The position numbers were made by a program, and so were the translations under genes. The notes under the pieces are model-generated. The model searched no databases and was not told the origin of the DNA. It saw only the letters and a list, made by a program, of their open reading frames with translations. 64,000 nucleotides of DNA from Micromonospora sediminicola (GTDB lineage Bacteria; Actinomycetota; Actinomycetes; Mycobacteriales; Micromonosporaceae): positions 1,977,001 to 2,041,000 of the forward strand of contig NZ_FLRH01000004.1 in assembly GCF_900089585.1 (NCBI RefSeq). Direction: 5' to 3'. Position 1 is the first letter of the stretch. Every line of letters begins with the position of its first letter. Of this stretch, positions 42,334-50,352 are shown in pieces.

Positions 42334-43236
42334 GTGGATCCGCTGGACGACGTGCTCGCGCTGCTCGACACGACGAGCCACGTCTCGGCCGCCCTGTCCG
42401 CCGGCGGGCGCTGGGCGGTGCGCTTCGACCCGCCGACCGGGGTCAAGTTCAACGCCGTACGGCGCGGACGCTGCCTGCTGCGGGTGGACGCCGCGCCGGA
42501 GCCGGTGCCGCTCGACGAGGGCGACTGCTTCCTGCTGACCCGGCCGGTCGGCTACACCCTGGCCAGCGACCCCGACGTGCCGGCCGAACCGGCCGGACCG
42601 ATCTTCCGGGCGGCGGCCGACGGGCCGGCCCGGGCCGGCTCCGGCGACGAGGTCCTGCTGGTCGGCGGCGCGTTCTCCTTCACCGACCGTTCCCGTGACC
42701 TGCTGCTGGACGGCCTTCCACCGGTCATCCACGTGCCCGCGACGACGAAGGAGGCGGAAACCGTCAGGTGGGCGGTCGGGGAGATCGACGCCGAACTCCG
42801 CCAGGGTCGCCCCGGCGGACGGCTGGTCGCCGAACACCTCGCGCTGGTCATGCTGATCCGGATCCTGCGCCTGCACCTCGACCGGGGAACCCCGTCCGGC
42901 TGGCTGGCCGGTCTGACCGACCCCGTGGTGGCCCCGGCCCTGCGGGCGATGCACGCCCACCCGGAACGGCCGTGGACCGTGGCGGCGGTGGCCCGCTCCG
43001 CCACCGTGTCCCGCTCGACCCTGGCCGCCCGGTTCAAGCAGGTGGTCGGGTGCGGCCCGCTGGAATACCTCACCGGGTGGCGGATCGAGCTGGCCGCCGA
43101 CCGGCTCCGCCGCTCCGAGGACACCGTGGCCACCATCGCCCGCGCCGTCGGGTACGGCTCGGAGAGCGCGCTGAGCGTGGCGTTCAAGCGGGTCACCGGG
43201 CTCTCGCCCCGGGCGTACCGGAACCGGACGGCCTGA
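42334..43236 (+). CDS. AraC-family transcription regulator (cupin N-terminus)
   Basis: 300 residues: an N-terminal cupin_6-like sensor domain (VRRGRCLLRVDAAPEPVPLDEGDCFLLTRP) and a C-terminal double HTH (WTVAAVARSATVSRSTLAARFKQVVG; TVATIARAVGYGSESALSVAFKRVTGLSPRAYR). GTG start after GGGAGGGAGG. Divergent from the SDR gene with an 86-base gap, the usual arrangement of an AraC activator and its target. Confidence 0.87.
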   Translation: MDPLDDVLALLDTTSHVSAALSAGGRWAVRFDPPTGVKFNAVRRGRCLLRVDAAPEPVPLDEGDCFLLTRPVGYTLASDPDVPAEPAGPIFRAAADGPARAGSGDEVLLVGGAFSFTDRSRDLLLDGLPPVIHVPATTKEAETVRWAVGEIDAELRQGRPGGRLVAEHLALVMLIRILRLHLDRGTPSGWLAGLTDPVVAPALRAMHAHPERPWTVAAVARSATVSRSTLAARFKQVVGCGPLEYLTGWRIELAADRLRRSEDTVATIARAVGYGSESALSVAFKRVTGLSPRAYRNRTA

Positions 43237-43258
43237 CGCCCGCCGACGGTCTCCCGCC

Positions 43259-43810
43259 CTACCTGGTCTGCTCCAGCGCAGCCCGGGCCGCGTCGACGAA
43301 GGAGTCCCGGCGCCTCGCCCGTTCCTCGATCGCGGTACGTCGCCACGGCCCGTGGACGTCAGCCGGCGCAACGCCGTCCGACTCCGCGGCGACCTCGCCG
43401 ACCAGTCGCCGCTGCTCACGGGACTCGCCGTTGATGCTCGCGGTGACCAGCTCCGCCTCCCGGGCGACCTCCTCCGGCCCTTCGAGCAGGACGATGTTGT
43501 ACGCCTCGTCGAGACCCCGCAGCGCCTGGTACGTCTCCCCGTGGCCCGCCCCACTCTCCTGCCGCCAGTTCCGGTCGAGACTGCGGTACGCCTGGTCGCA
43601 CGCGCCGAGGAACCCGACGTACGCGTCCCGGCGCCGCTGCGCCCTCTCCGTCGCTCGCTGCTCCGCCCGCTCCTCCCGAGCCCCGGTGAGATGGCTCGTG
43701 ACCTGGCGACGGGCGGCCCACGCACCGATCACCCCGGTCATCCCGGCGGCGGCCAGAGTGGACATGGAGGTGATCAGCGCTACGGCGACCGTGTCCTGCA
43801 CGCCATTCAT
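43259..43810 (-). CDS. Membrane-anchored coiled-coil protein, unknown
   Basis: 183 residues: one N-terminal hydrophobic helix (about 8-34, VALITSMSTLAAAGMTGVIGAWAA), then a charged arginine/glutamate-rich coiled region (REERAEQRATERAQRRRDAYVGFL) and further helices. No family recognised. ATG at 43810 (MNGVQDTV) is preferred over 43858. Confidence 0.62.
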   Translation of the reverse strand: MNGVQDTVAVALITSMSTLAAAGMTGVIGAWAARRQVTSHLTGAREERAEQRATERAQRRRDAYVGFLGACDQAYRSLDRNWRQESGAGHGETYQALRGLDEAYNIVLLEGPEEVAREAELVTASINGESREQRRLVGEVAAESDGVAPADVHGPWRRTAIEERARRRDSFVDAARAALEQTR

Positions 43811-43876
43811 GATCGCCCATCGGGCGGGCACGGGCAGGCCTCCGGCCCTCGCCGGCACGGCGGTCAGCCTGATCGG

Positions 43877-44131
43877 CTAACCCTGTAGGTCTGCTTGTGG
43901 CGTCCAACCGTGGCGACGGTCCGCGGGCGGGGGCCAGATCGGGACGAACGCGTCCTCCGGCCAGTCCGGCGGCACCGTGCGACTGAGGGACATGAACACC
44001 GGACCGTGCGGGGTGTCGACACGCCAGTTCTCCCACTGGTCCAGATCGTGCGACGCGAACCGGGCCAGCAACCGCACCAGCTCCCGGACCTCCGCGTCGG
44101 TCAGCGGCCCGCCCGGATCCACGCTCTCCAT
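43877..44131 (-). CDS. Small hypothetical protein
   Basis: 84 residues: LTDAEVRELVRLLARFASHDLDQWENWRVDTPHGPVFMSLSRTVPPDWPEDAF. No known family recognised; the compact fold with conserved-looking Trp and the HGPV motif looks genuinely coding. ATG at 44131. Lies between the coiled-coil gene and the divergent PCD-glyoxalase gene. Confidence 0.55.
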   Translation of the reverse strand: MESVDPGGPLTDAEVRELVRLLARFASHDLDQWENWRVDTPHGPVFMSLSRTVPPDWPEDAFVPIWPPPADRRHGWTPQADLQG

Positions 44132-44327
44132 GCGGCCACGATCCCAGACCACGCCGACCGGCGGCGATACGGTCGATCCGGCTGCCCTCGCCGCCGGCCT
44201 GGCCCGCAACCGGGCAGAAGCCTCCTGCACTGACCATGATCCGACCCGTCGGGAGTACGGAATGAGCCTCGACATCGCGGTCACGGCCGCTGACCCGGCC
44301 ACCAGCGGCCCTGTTAGCTTCGCTGGC

Positions 44328-44957
44328 ATGACTGAGCAGATCACCGCCGGGCAGTTCCACGAGGCCGACGGTGTCGAGGACTGGCGGTCCCTCTACCACC
44401 TGGTCTCGGCCCACTTCCGGACCGGTTCGCTGGCCGACGGCGTTGCGCTCGTCGACGAGATCGGTCAGCTCGCCGGCGAGACCGAGCAGCAGTACCTGAG
44501 TATCGACCTGCGCTCCACCGGCGTCACCGTGTCCCTGTCCCGGCGCGACATCGGGCTGGCCCGCCGGATCTCGGCCGCCGCCAGGGCACTGGACATCCCC
44601 GCCGACCCGACCGCCGTGCAGCTCATCAACGTCACCCTCGACGCACTCGTCAGCGCGGAGGTGCTGCCGTTCTGGCGGGCACTGCTCGGATACCGCCAGA
44701 TCGGCGACGACTACCTGGCCGACCCGGCACGTCGCGGCCCAGGCTTCGGGTTCCAGACCATGGACGCGGCGCGTCCGCAACGCAACCGCATGCACCTCGA
44801 TGTCGCCGTCCCACACGATCAAGCCGAGGCCCGCGTCGCCGCCGCCCTGGCCGCGGGCGGCCACCTCGTCTCCGACGCGCACGCGCCGAAGTGGTGGATC
44901 CTCGCCGACGCCGAGGGCAACGAGGCATGCGTCGCCACCTGGGTCGGCCGCGAGTAG
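44328..44957 (+). CDS. Pterin-dehydratase-like/glyoxalase (VOC) fusion protein
   Basis: 209 residues. Residues 1-95 resemble pterin-4a-carbinolamine dehydratase (ITAGQFHEADGVEDWR; HFRTGSLADGVALVDEIGQLAGE), but the catalytic His-His-Pro stretch is replaced by EQQYLSIDL, so that activity is probably lost. Residues 105-209 form a VOC/glyoxalase-like domain (MHLDVAVPHDQAEARVAAALAAGG ... DAEGNEACVATW). Function unknown. The ATG at 44328 lies seven bases after TAGCTT (44315-44320), fitting a leaderless mRNA; an in-frame ATG at 44262 after GGGAG is an alternative. Confidence 0.72.
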   Translation: MTEQITAGQFHEADGVEDWRSLYHLVSAHFRTGSLADGVALVDEIGQLAGETEQQYLSIDLRSTGVTVSLSRRDIGLARRISAAARALDIPADPTAVQLINVTLDALVSAEVLPFWRALLGYRQIGDDYLADPARRGPGFGFQTMDAARPQRNRMHLDVAVPHDQAEARVAAALAAGGHLVSDAHAPKWWILADAEGNEACVATWVGRE

Positions 44958-45021
44958 CGCCGTCCCGATCACACTTCCAGCCCCGACACCACCGGTCCAC
45001 AGCCTTGACGAGCCCGCTGTC

Positions 45022-45113
45022 GACCTTGAGAAACGGCGAAGCCCAGGCCAATGACCTGGGGTTCTGCACCGAGCCGCCTGACGGAATCGAACCGTCGCCC
45101 TACGCATTACGAG
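45022..45113 (-). other. tRNA-Thr(CGT) 3' fragment plus terminator: attachment-site copy 1
   Basis: On the minus strand, 45113-45072 reads as the 3' half of a tRNA: anticodon loop CTCGTAA, a stem strand TGCGT, T-arm GACGG-TTCGATT-CCGTC, acceptor strand AGGCGGC and discriminator T. The 5' half is absent: sequence beyond 45113 is unrelated. Downstream (to 45022) is the tRNA terminator region. The 92-base block recurs at 47337-47428 with five differences. This is what an integrase acting on a tRNA 3' end leaves behind. Confidence 0.82.
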
Positions 45114-45248
45114 ATCAAGATGGGCAACGCGACGAGCTGCGCGGATGGGCTTCTAGCAGCGGAAATGCCTCTCGGCACCTCTCATCACTCCCCCACCGTC
45201 CATCGACCTCTTGCGGACCAGATGCGGACTGCACATCCCTGAGCCGTC

Positions 45249-45494
45249 GTGATCGAATACGCGGCTATGGGGTTGGATGAGTGCCTGACGGAGTTGCTGG
45301 TCCAGCTCGGGGATCACGGCCTGGTCGCCATCGTCAAGATGGACGGCGAGCGCGAACGGGGGCGCTGGACCGTTCTGGTTTCGGGCAAGCCGCTGGGCGG
45401 GGAATTCGTGCGGTGGGACGGCGACGACTTGGACACCGGGCTATCCAGGGTGATGGCCAAACTTCAGGAGCGGTTTCCGGGACTGCTCAACTGA
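45249..45494 (+). CDS. Small hypothetical protein
   Basis: 81 residues, LDECLTELLVQLGDHGLVAIVKMDGERERGRWTVLVSGKPLGGEFVRWDG..., an alpha/beta composition with no recognised domain. The GTG at 45249 and ATG at 45267 are both possible starts; no clear ribosome site. Lies in the small segment between the two tRNA fragments. Confidence 0.5.
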   Translation: MIEYAAMGLDECLTELLVQLGDHGLVAIVKMDGERERGRWTVLVSGKPLGGEFVRWDGDDLDTGLSRVMAKLQERFPGLLN

Positions 45495-45691
45495 GCTACG
45501 GCCTGGAGGTCAGAAGAAGATCAGGGATGGCTGGTCGGGTGGCTGCGCCCCTGGTCAGCCTGTCCGTCATTGTCGGCCACTGTCCGGGTCGGCGGGCGGG
45601 CTTGGCTGTACAGATGGCTGTATGGCCGGGTCCTGGGCCATAGGGCAACCAGCGCTAGATGCGCGACGGCCAGACCGCTACCGTCCTCGAC

Positions 45692-46279
45692 GTGAACATG
45701 GCGGAATTCTGGCAGTTCCTGGAGCGGTCAGCCGCGGAGACGACCGACCCGGCCCAAAGGCTCGACTGGTTGGCATACCGACTCAGCCACGTCTCTCTTG
45801 ACCACATCGCGGACTTCCAGCTCCACCTAGAGGCTGCACGTCGCCCGATCGACACCTACGCCATGTGGGGCGCAGCCAACCAGATCATGGACGGCCTCTG
45901 TAGCAGCGACGCGTTCTGGTACTTCCAACCATGGCTCATCGGCCAGGGGCAGCGCTGGTGGCATCACGCCGCCCAAAACCCCGACAACCTCGCCGACCTG
46001 CCCGCCGTTCGTGCGCTCGCCGGCAGCAGCCCCCGTGAATGGCCCAACGCGGAATGGCCGCACTGGGAAGAACTCGCCTACGTGGCACCCCGCGCCTACG
46101 ACCACATCACCGGGCGTGAAGACAGCCTCGAAGAAGCGCTGGATGCCCGGGGCCACCGCACGTACTCCGACCCGGAACCAACCGATCAACCCTGGGACAG
46201 CGACAGCCTCGCCCAGATCGAACAACGTCTGCCGCGCCTCGCGCGCATGTTCCCCCGCCAGCAATACGTGAAGCCCTGA
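45692..46279 (+). CDS. DUF4240 domain protein
   Basis: 195 residues beginning VNMAEFWQFLERSAAETTDPAQRLDWLAYRL, with WGAANQIMDGLCSSDAFWYFQPWLIGQGQRWW; this matches DUF4240, a family of unknown function seen beside polymorphic-toxin and accessory loci. The GTG at 45692 is chosen because TACCGT (45679-45684) lies seven bases before it; ATG 45698 is the alternative. Accessory segment between the two att copies. Confidence 0.72.
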   Translation: MNMAEFWQFLERSAAETTDPAQRLDWLAYRLSHVSLDHIADFQLHLEAARRPIDTYAMWGAANQIMDGLCSSDAFWYFQPWLIGQGQRWWHHAAQNPDNLADLPAVRALAGSSPREWPNAEWPHWEELAYVAPRAYDHITGREDSLEEALDARGHRTYSDPEPTDQPWDSDSLAQIEQRLPRLARMFPRQQYVKP

Positions 46280-46629
46280 TCGGCGGGTGCTGGGCTGGGC
46301 AGAAGTGATAGAGCGGATCTCCTCGTCGGGCAGGCGGCATCTCTGAGGAGGGCCGGGGTTCGGGGCAGCGCCCCGAGGTCTTCAACGTCTGGCAATCCCG
46401 AAGCGTGGCCGGCCGGCCCGGCCGATGCCGGCCGGAGGTCGCCAGCAGGCCGGGGCCGGGCCGGCGCGGCCCGCTTTGCGGGCCGCCTTGATCCGATAAA
46501 GCGGAATTCCGCAACGCAACGTAGGTACTGCGTGTCCTCCGTCGGCTGACGTGCGACACGCCAGGCGATCTGCGACATGCGCGAGTGGCAGCAGATCTGG
46601 ATACCCAATCGCGGGCGCTGGCCGTGGCG
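46280..46629. other. Gene-free accessory stretch with a hairpin
   Basis: No credible gene in 350 bases. The centre is extremely GC-rich (GGCCGG-type palindromes, 46400-46470) and ends in the hairpin GCGGCCCGCTTTGCGGGCCGC then CTTGA (46466-46491). A related hairpin plus CTTGA occurs at 50928-50951. Confidence 0.5.
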
Positions 46630-47013
46630 TCAAGCGACGCAAAACTCGTTGCCCTCGGGGTCCTGCATGACGACGTGACCGAGCACGTCGCCGTACCACT
46701 CCTCCCGGATTACCGTCGCGCCGGCGGATACCAACGCGGGGACCTTCTGCTGGATCAGTCGTGCCCGCTCGGCCATGTCCCAGGGGCCTGGACCGGCCAC
46801 CCGGAGGTCGATATGCATGCGGTTCTTGCTGGACTTGCCCTCGGGCACCTTCAGGAAGCTCATGGCAGGGCCTTGGCCGTCCGGGTCGACGATGGAGGCG
46901 TTGTCGGGCTCGTCGAAGCCAGGTTCCTTGACATAGCCGAGGGCGAGCGCCCAGAAGGCAGCTATCCGCTGCGGATCGTCGGCATCGCATCCCAAGGTCC
47001 AAAGAGTCGCCAT
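46630..47013 (-). CDS. Glyoxalase-like (VOC) protein
   Basis: 127-residue glyoxalase_6/VOC protein: LGCDADDPQRIAAFWALALGYVKEPG, NRMHIDLRVAGPG and HVVMQDPEGNEFCVA give the paired beta-alpha-beta pattern with metal-site-like His and Glu. Substrate unknown. ATG at 47013. In the segment between the two att copies. Confidence 0.8.
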   Translation of the reverse strand: MATLWTLGCDADDPQRIAAFWALALGYVKEPGFDEPDNASIVDPDGQGPAMSFLKVPEGKSSKNRMHIDLRVAGPGPWDMAERARLIQQKVPALVSAGATVIREEWYGDVLGHVVMQDPEGNEFCVA

Positions 47014-47105
47014 GACGCCAAGGTACGGGGGCCCGCGACTGGCTGTCATCGGCGAGATCCCCTGCTCCCCGGTCTGCCCCACGCGTCCGCCAGGCGATCG
47101 AGCGA

Positions 47106-47303
47106 CTAGCTCCGAGGGCGTGAGCCGCCCGCACGATGAGCTTGCGAGCATCCTCGCGTAGCCGCCTCCATCCAGAGTTTCTCCATGGCTTTGACGTACG
47201 CCGCGGCTTCCTCGTCGCGATGGACGTGTACGCGGGCCTGTTCGGTGACGACCTGGACGCCGTCCCCAACCGGCCAGCAGTCGCGGCGCGGGATGCGGAC
47301 CAT
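47106..47303 (-). pseudogene. Short ORF, possible C-terminal gene remnant
   Basis: 65 residues, VRIPRRDCWPVGDGVQVVTEQARVHVHRDEEAAAYVKAMEKLWMEAATRG. The look is that of the end of a larger regulator-type protein, and the upstream side runs straight into the tRNA fragment at 47337, so the 5' part may have been lost at integration. A genuine small gene cannot be excluded. No family assigned. Confidence 0.4.
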
Positions 47304-47336
47304 CTGCGGACCGGCACGCCCGGCGGCGGTCTCGTG

Positions 47337-47428
47337 GACCTTGAGAAACGGCGAAGCCCAGGCCGATGACCTGGGCTTCCGTACCGAGCCGCCTGACGGA
47401 ATCGAACCGTCGACCTACGCATTACGAG
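47337..47428 (-). other. tRNA-Thr(CGT) 3' fragment plus terminator: attachment-site copy 2, AICE left end
   Basis: Second copy of the 92-base block. Minus strand 47428-47387 is the tRNA 3' half from the anticodon loop CTCGTAA to the acceptor AGGCGGC and T; here the variable region is the standard AGGTC. The terminator is a perfect 10-bp stem GAAGCCCAGG / CCTGGGCTTC (47353-47379). Sequence to the right is unrelated, GC-poorer accessory DNA. Taken as the left attachment site of the AICE. Confidence 0.82.
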
Positions 47429-47823
47429 TCGGCTGCCCGGACCTGGTCCAGCGTTGGTTCCTCACGCCCGGCATCGCGTCGCTGTCCGCGGTCGTCCGCT
47501 CAGGTTTGCTGGGTTGGCTGCTCGCTTGGCTGCTCGGACAAATCCAGCTCCTGCAATGGTCCGCATAAGGCTGCTTACCTCGGGCGCTTGACATGGATGC
47601 AGTACTCCGCGCATTACTGGCCGAATACCACAATACGGACAGGGCCTTGTAAGGGTGCCATCCTGTGGTAAGCTCTCCGTCAACGCCACTTGCGACGTGG
47701 GTGGCGACTATATTGCTAGGCCCTTTAATCCGTAACAAAATGTGGGTAGATTCTTTGCCTTAATTTTGTTATGTGGAGGGGGTCCATTTGTGCTGCCCAA
47801 AAACGGGCAGAAGGAGGTGATGA
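47429..47823 (+). promoter_or_regulatory. AICE left end leader with hairpin and full-length Shine-Dalgarno
   Basis: Gene-free, relatively AT-rich. Just before the 44-aa gene is a hairpin CTGCCC-AAAAAC-GGGCAG (47793-47810) followed directly by AAGGAGGTGA (47811-47820), complementary over ten bases to the 3' end of 16S rRNA. A 19-codon ORF begins at the ATG at 47593; TTGACA occurs at 47588-47593. A structured leader controlling the downstream gene is possible. Confidence 0.45.
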
Positions 47824-47958
47824 ATGGAAGAAATTCCGAAGGAAGTTGGACGGACGGTCCGGGCCGCAATAAAAGGCTGGCCCGAAACCATCCGGCTCTG
47901 CGTCCTCTTCGCGGCGGCTACCGCGGCTTGGACGTTCTACCAACTACTCACGAGGTAG
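47824..47958 (+). CDS. 44-residue membrane peptide
   Basis: MEEIPKEVGRTVRAAIKGWP then a hydrophobic helix (LCVLFAAATAAWTFYQLL, about residues 25-42) ending TR. Amphipathic charged N-terminus plus a single helix; no family recognised. The ribosome site AAGGAGGTGA three bases before the ATG is the strongest in the window, which argues that this short frame is translated. Possible roles include a small membrane regulator or toxin-like peptide; neither is shown by sequence. Confidence 0.6.
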   Translation: MEEIPKEVGRTVRAAIKGWPETIRLCVLFAAATAAWTFYQLLTR

Positions 47959-48220
47959 ACACTACAGGGTAGGGGATCTGGTCGGCGTCGTCCAGCCAGG
48001 TCCCCAACACCTCCCAGCCTCTCGCTTACAAGTTCTGTGCACCTGGTGTAACCGCGTCCATCTGTGTGTGCAACCTTGGGCTACTGTCCGCCGCCCACCC
48101 CTCAGCGGCTGTCCCGGTCCAGGCCGGTTGCTGTCACCCTTGCTGTCGCCAGCCGTGCTGAACTCACGGCTTGAGCTGGAATCGAGATAGGTACTTGCGC
48201 AACATCGATAAGCTACGGAT

Positions 48221-48451
48221 GTGTCGCGTCGTCGCCATCCCAGCCGCACTCAGCTCGGAGTCGGCCTATTGGTGCTTGCCCAGCCTGTCGTCGAGGTCGT
48301 AAAGATCGCAGCAGGCTTCGCTGACCGACCAACTCCCTGGCAACTCGTCTCGACAGGCGCGGTGGCGCTGCTCGTTGGTGGGCTTGCCGCCTTCCAAGCA
48401 GCGGCTCCGGCTTCAAAAAAACTTTTGCTATGTAACACAGTGACCGCATAA
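48221..48451 (+). CDS. Possible small two-helix membrane protein
   Basis: 76 residues from a GTG: a basic start (SRRRHPSRTQ), hydrophobic helix GVGLLVLAQPVVEVVKIAAGF, a polar turn, and a second helix LVSTGAVALLVGGLAAFQAAA. The clean two-helix pattern favours a real gene, but there is no clear ribosome site and no recognised family. The gap 47959-48220 before it shows nothing recognisable. Confidence 0.4.
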   Translation: MSRRRHPSRTQLGVGLLVLAQPVVEVVKIAAGFADRPTPWQLVSTGAVALLVGGLAAFQAAAPASKKLLLCNTVTA

Positions 48452-48870
48452 GCCGTTACACCTCGATGCAGTGCCGACAACAGCCGTCGGGCTGCTCGCA
48501 TAGCTGCTCCGCAGGCCCTCCCATGCTGTGGCAGGCTGCCGACCGTACAGGCCGAACTCTGAGCTCTTGTGGGTGTCAGTTGTGCCCGGCTAGTGCCCGA
48601 CGATCTTGCTTGGCTCGTCCTGGGCGCGACCCCCTGCATGGCCCCGCTCCCGGCCCGCGAGCCGCAGACGGGGCCCAGCAGGAGAGGTATTTCGAGACTG
48701 ACAAGCAGGCAGCCAAGGAGGCGCACAGCCACGGAGAGTAGCGGCCAGGTGCCATTCCAAGGGGTTTTGCAAGTTAAGGGCAAGTGAGAGCGTTCGGTGA
48801 AAACAGCAGGTCAACGGGGGTCTTGGAGGCGCCTGCGCGTCGACGGCTGCGACAGGCTGCAAGTGGAGCG
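48452..48870. other. Gene-free accessory stretch
   Basis: About 420 bases of mixed GC content between the small membrane ORF and the stop of the AlbA_2 gene. Short open frames on both strands lack ribosome sites and any recognisable family. No repeat or RNA recognised. Confidence 0.4.
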
Positions 48871-50352
48871 CTAACTCTCCGTATTCCTCCCTGCGGCCCA
48901 GAAGGGCACATAGTCCCGGTAGCGAGGTGGGGCTGAGGTGTCCCGAATCGCAATCTTGCCATCTTCGATGGCTTCCTTGATGATGCGAGAAGCCTTGGGT
49001 AGGTCTGAGCCCGGAATCCCGAATCGCTCTCGAACGGAGGCGTTCGTCACCTTTTCTCGGTTAACCCATCGCAAGGCCGCATGCAGGTAGGTTGCGCGCA
49101 CTCGATCCTCGCGGTCCATGTCCTTAAGGTCCCGATGAGCAAAGAGGACGATCCGGGTGTTCTCGTCTGTGACTTCTACCAGCGGCGCAGGAAGCTGGTA
49201 GTACTCAATCTGGAAAGCTACCTTGTCCCAGCCGCTGCCACGTTCTTCGCAGATTCCCGCGCGTCTCATAAGCCCCGCAAGTCTTTCGTTGCGAGACCTT
49301 GGTGGGGTATCGACAAATCGCCAGTGATCCATTAGAGGTTCGCCGGGATTGGAGATTTCGAGGCGATCCTCAAATATTTCCACCATCGGGCCCGCTCCTG
49401 TAATGGCGAAGTCCTGGTGGACTAGAGCGTTTGCAAGCAACTCGCGAACTGCCAGGTCCGGGAACATCCGCACGGTTTGTCGTAGCGCAACTCGAATTAC
49501 TTCATTAGACGGCAGCCTGGAGAGCAGGTAATCGACGGCACCTTCGAATCCCTTTGCGTATCCGAAAGTTCCAACCTGCTCACGGATGGTGTTGACTCTA
49601 TTCGATCCTTGATAGTGAATTATCCGGAGGGCCTTCCTTCCGAGTGGACCGAAACTTGTAAGGTCGCGAGCAAACAGGATCGCACCCATGTTGGTGATGT
49701 TCCAACGCCCGGTGGTTGTCTCAGTGATGATTGATTCGGAGGCCAATACGGCCAACACGTCCAACGGGTCTGCGGGAGCTGGCATATCAAGTAACTTGAA
49801 ATACGCATCAATATCGATGAACTTCGCGATGTCATTGGAGGCTACGTCAGCCTTTGCCACACCGCTCTCGAAGTCCGTCCGATCAAACACTTGCCACAGT
49901 CGCCGCTCGTGGTCCGGGAAGCTCTGCAGCCTCTTCTTGTAAGAGCCGATCCTGATGTACTCGCCACCCTTGAACGAGATTGGCCGATGCGCGGCTGGCG
50001 ATATCTCCAATAACACCAAAGGGGTTCCACTGACTGAGAATTCAAAGAATTCGAAATGAATCTGAGGATCCAGCAGCCGAACAAGCCAGGGCAGAAAGTC
50101 TTCGTTGCCGATCTTCTCAGTTTTCGGCTTGAAGGACGTTCCCACCAGGGCGTGGCTCTCGTCGCTGATTCCCCACAACATGTAAGCGCGATCTTTGCGA
50201 TGCAGGGCAGCCGAGTTGGAGAGCGCAGACACGTACTGGCCGATTCCCTCCAAGTCAGAATAGTTTTCCTTAAACTCGACCCATTCCGTCTCCTGCGGCA
50301 AGGCGCTTAGAGCCCGCACGAGCTCTTCCAGCTGCTCCTGGCTCCGGCTCAC
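48871..50352 (-). CDS. Schlafen AlbA_2 / HATPase_c_4 domain protein (COG2865-like)
   Basis: 493 residues. N-terminal Schlafen AlbA_2 domain (ETEWVEFKENYSDLEGIGQYVSALSNSAAL; YMLWGISDESHALVGT; GGEYIRIGSYKKRL), a middle helical part, and a C-terminal GHKL-like segment (DLAVRELLANALVHQDFAITG; RLEISNPGEPLMD; RNERLAGLMRRAGICEERGSGWDKV). Found in putative regulators and in some anti-phage systems; function here unknown. GTG 50352 with GAGGGAG six bases upstream is preferred over 50391. Codon use is visibly less GC-biased than in neighbours, a sign of transfer. Confidence 0.82.
   Translation of the reverse strand: MSRSQEQLEELVRALSALPQETEWVEFKENYSDLEGIGQYVSALSNSAALHRKDRAYMLWGISDESHALVGTSFKPKTEKIGNEDFLPWLVRLLDPQIHFEFFEFSVSGTPLVLLEISPAAHRPISFKGGEYIRIGSYKKRLQSFPDHERRLWQVFDRTDFESGVAKADVASNDIAKFIDIDAYFKLLDMPAPADPLDVLAVLASESIITETTTGRWNITNMGAILFARDLTSFGPLGRKALRIIHYQGSNRVNTIREQVGTFGYAKGFEGAVDYLLSRLPSNEVIRVALRQTVRMFPDLAVRELLANALVHQDFAITGAGPMVEIFEDRLEISNPGEPLMDHWRFVDTPPRSRNERLAGLMRRAGICEERGSGWDKVAFQIEYYQLPAPLVEVTDENTRIVLFAHRDLKDMDREDRVRATYLHAALRWVNREKVTNASVRERFGIPGSDLPKASRIIKEAIEDGKIAIRDTSAPPRYRDYVPFWAAGRNTES

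Noticed and set aside
45072..45113. Functional tRNA gene
   Set aside because: Only anticodon loop to 3' end is present; no D-arm or 5' acceptor strand, so it is an att fragment. The same holds for 47387-47428.
48250..48783. 177-codon minus-strand frame
   Set aside because: Ser/Ala/Arg-rich without ribosome site or recognisable domain; overlaps a better two-helix candidate on the plus strand.
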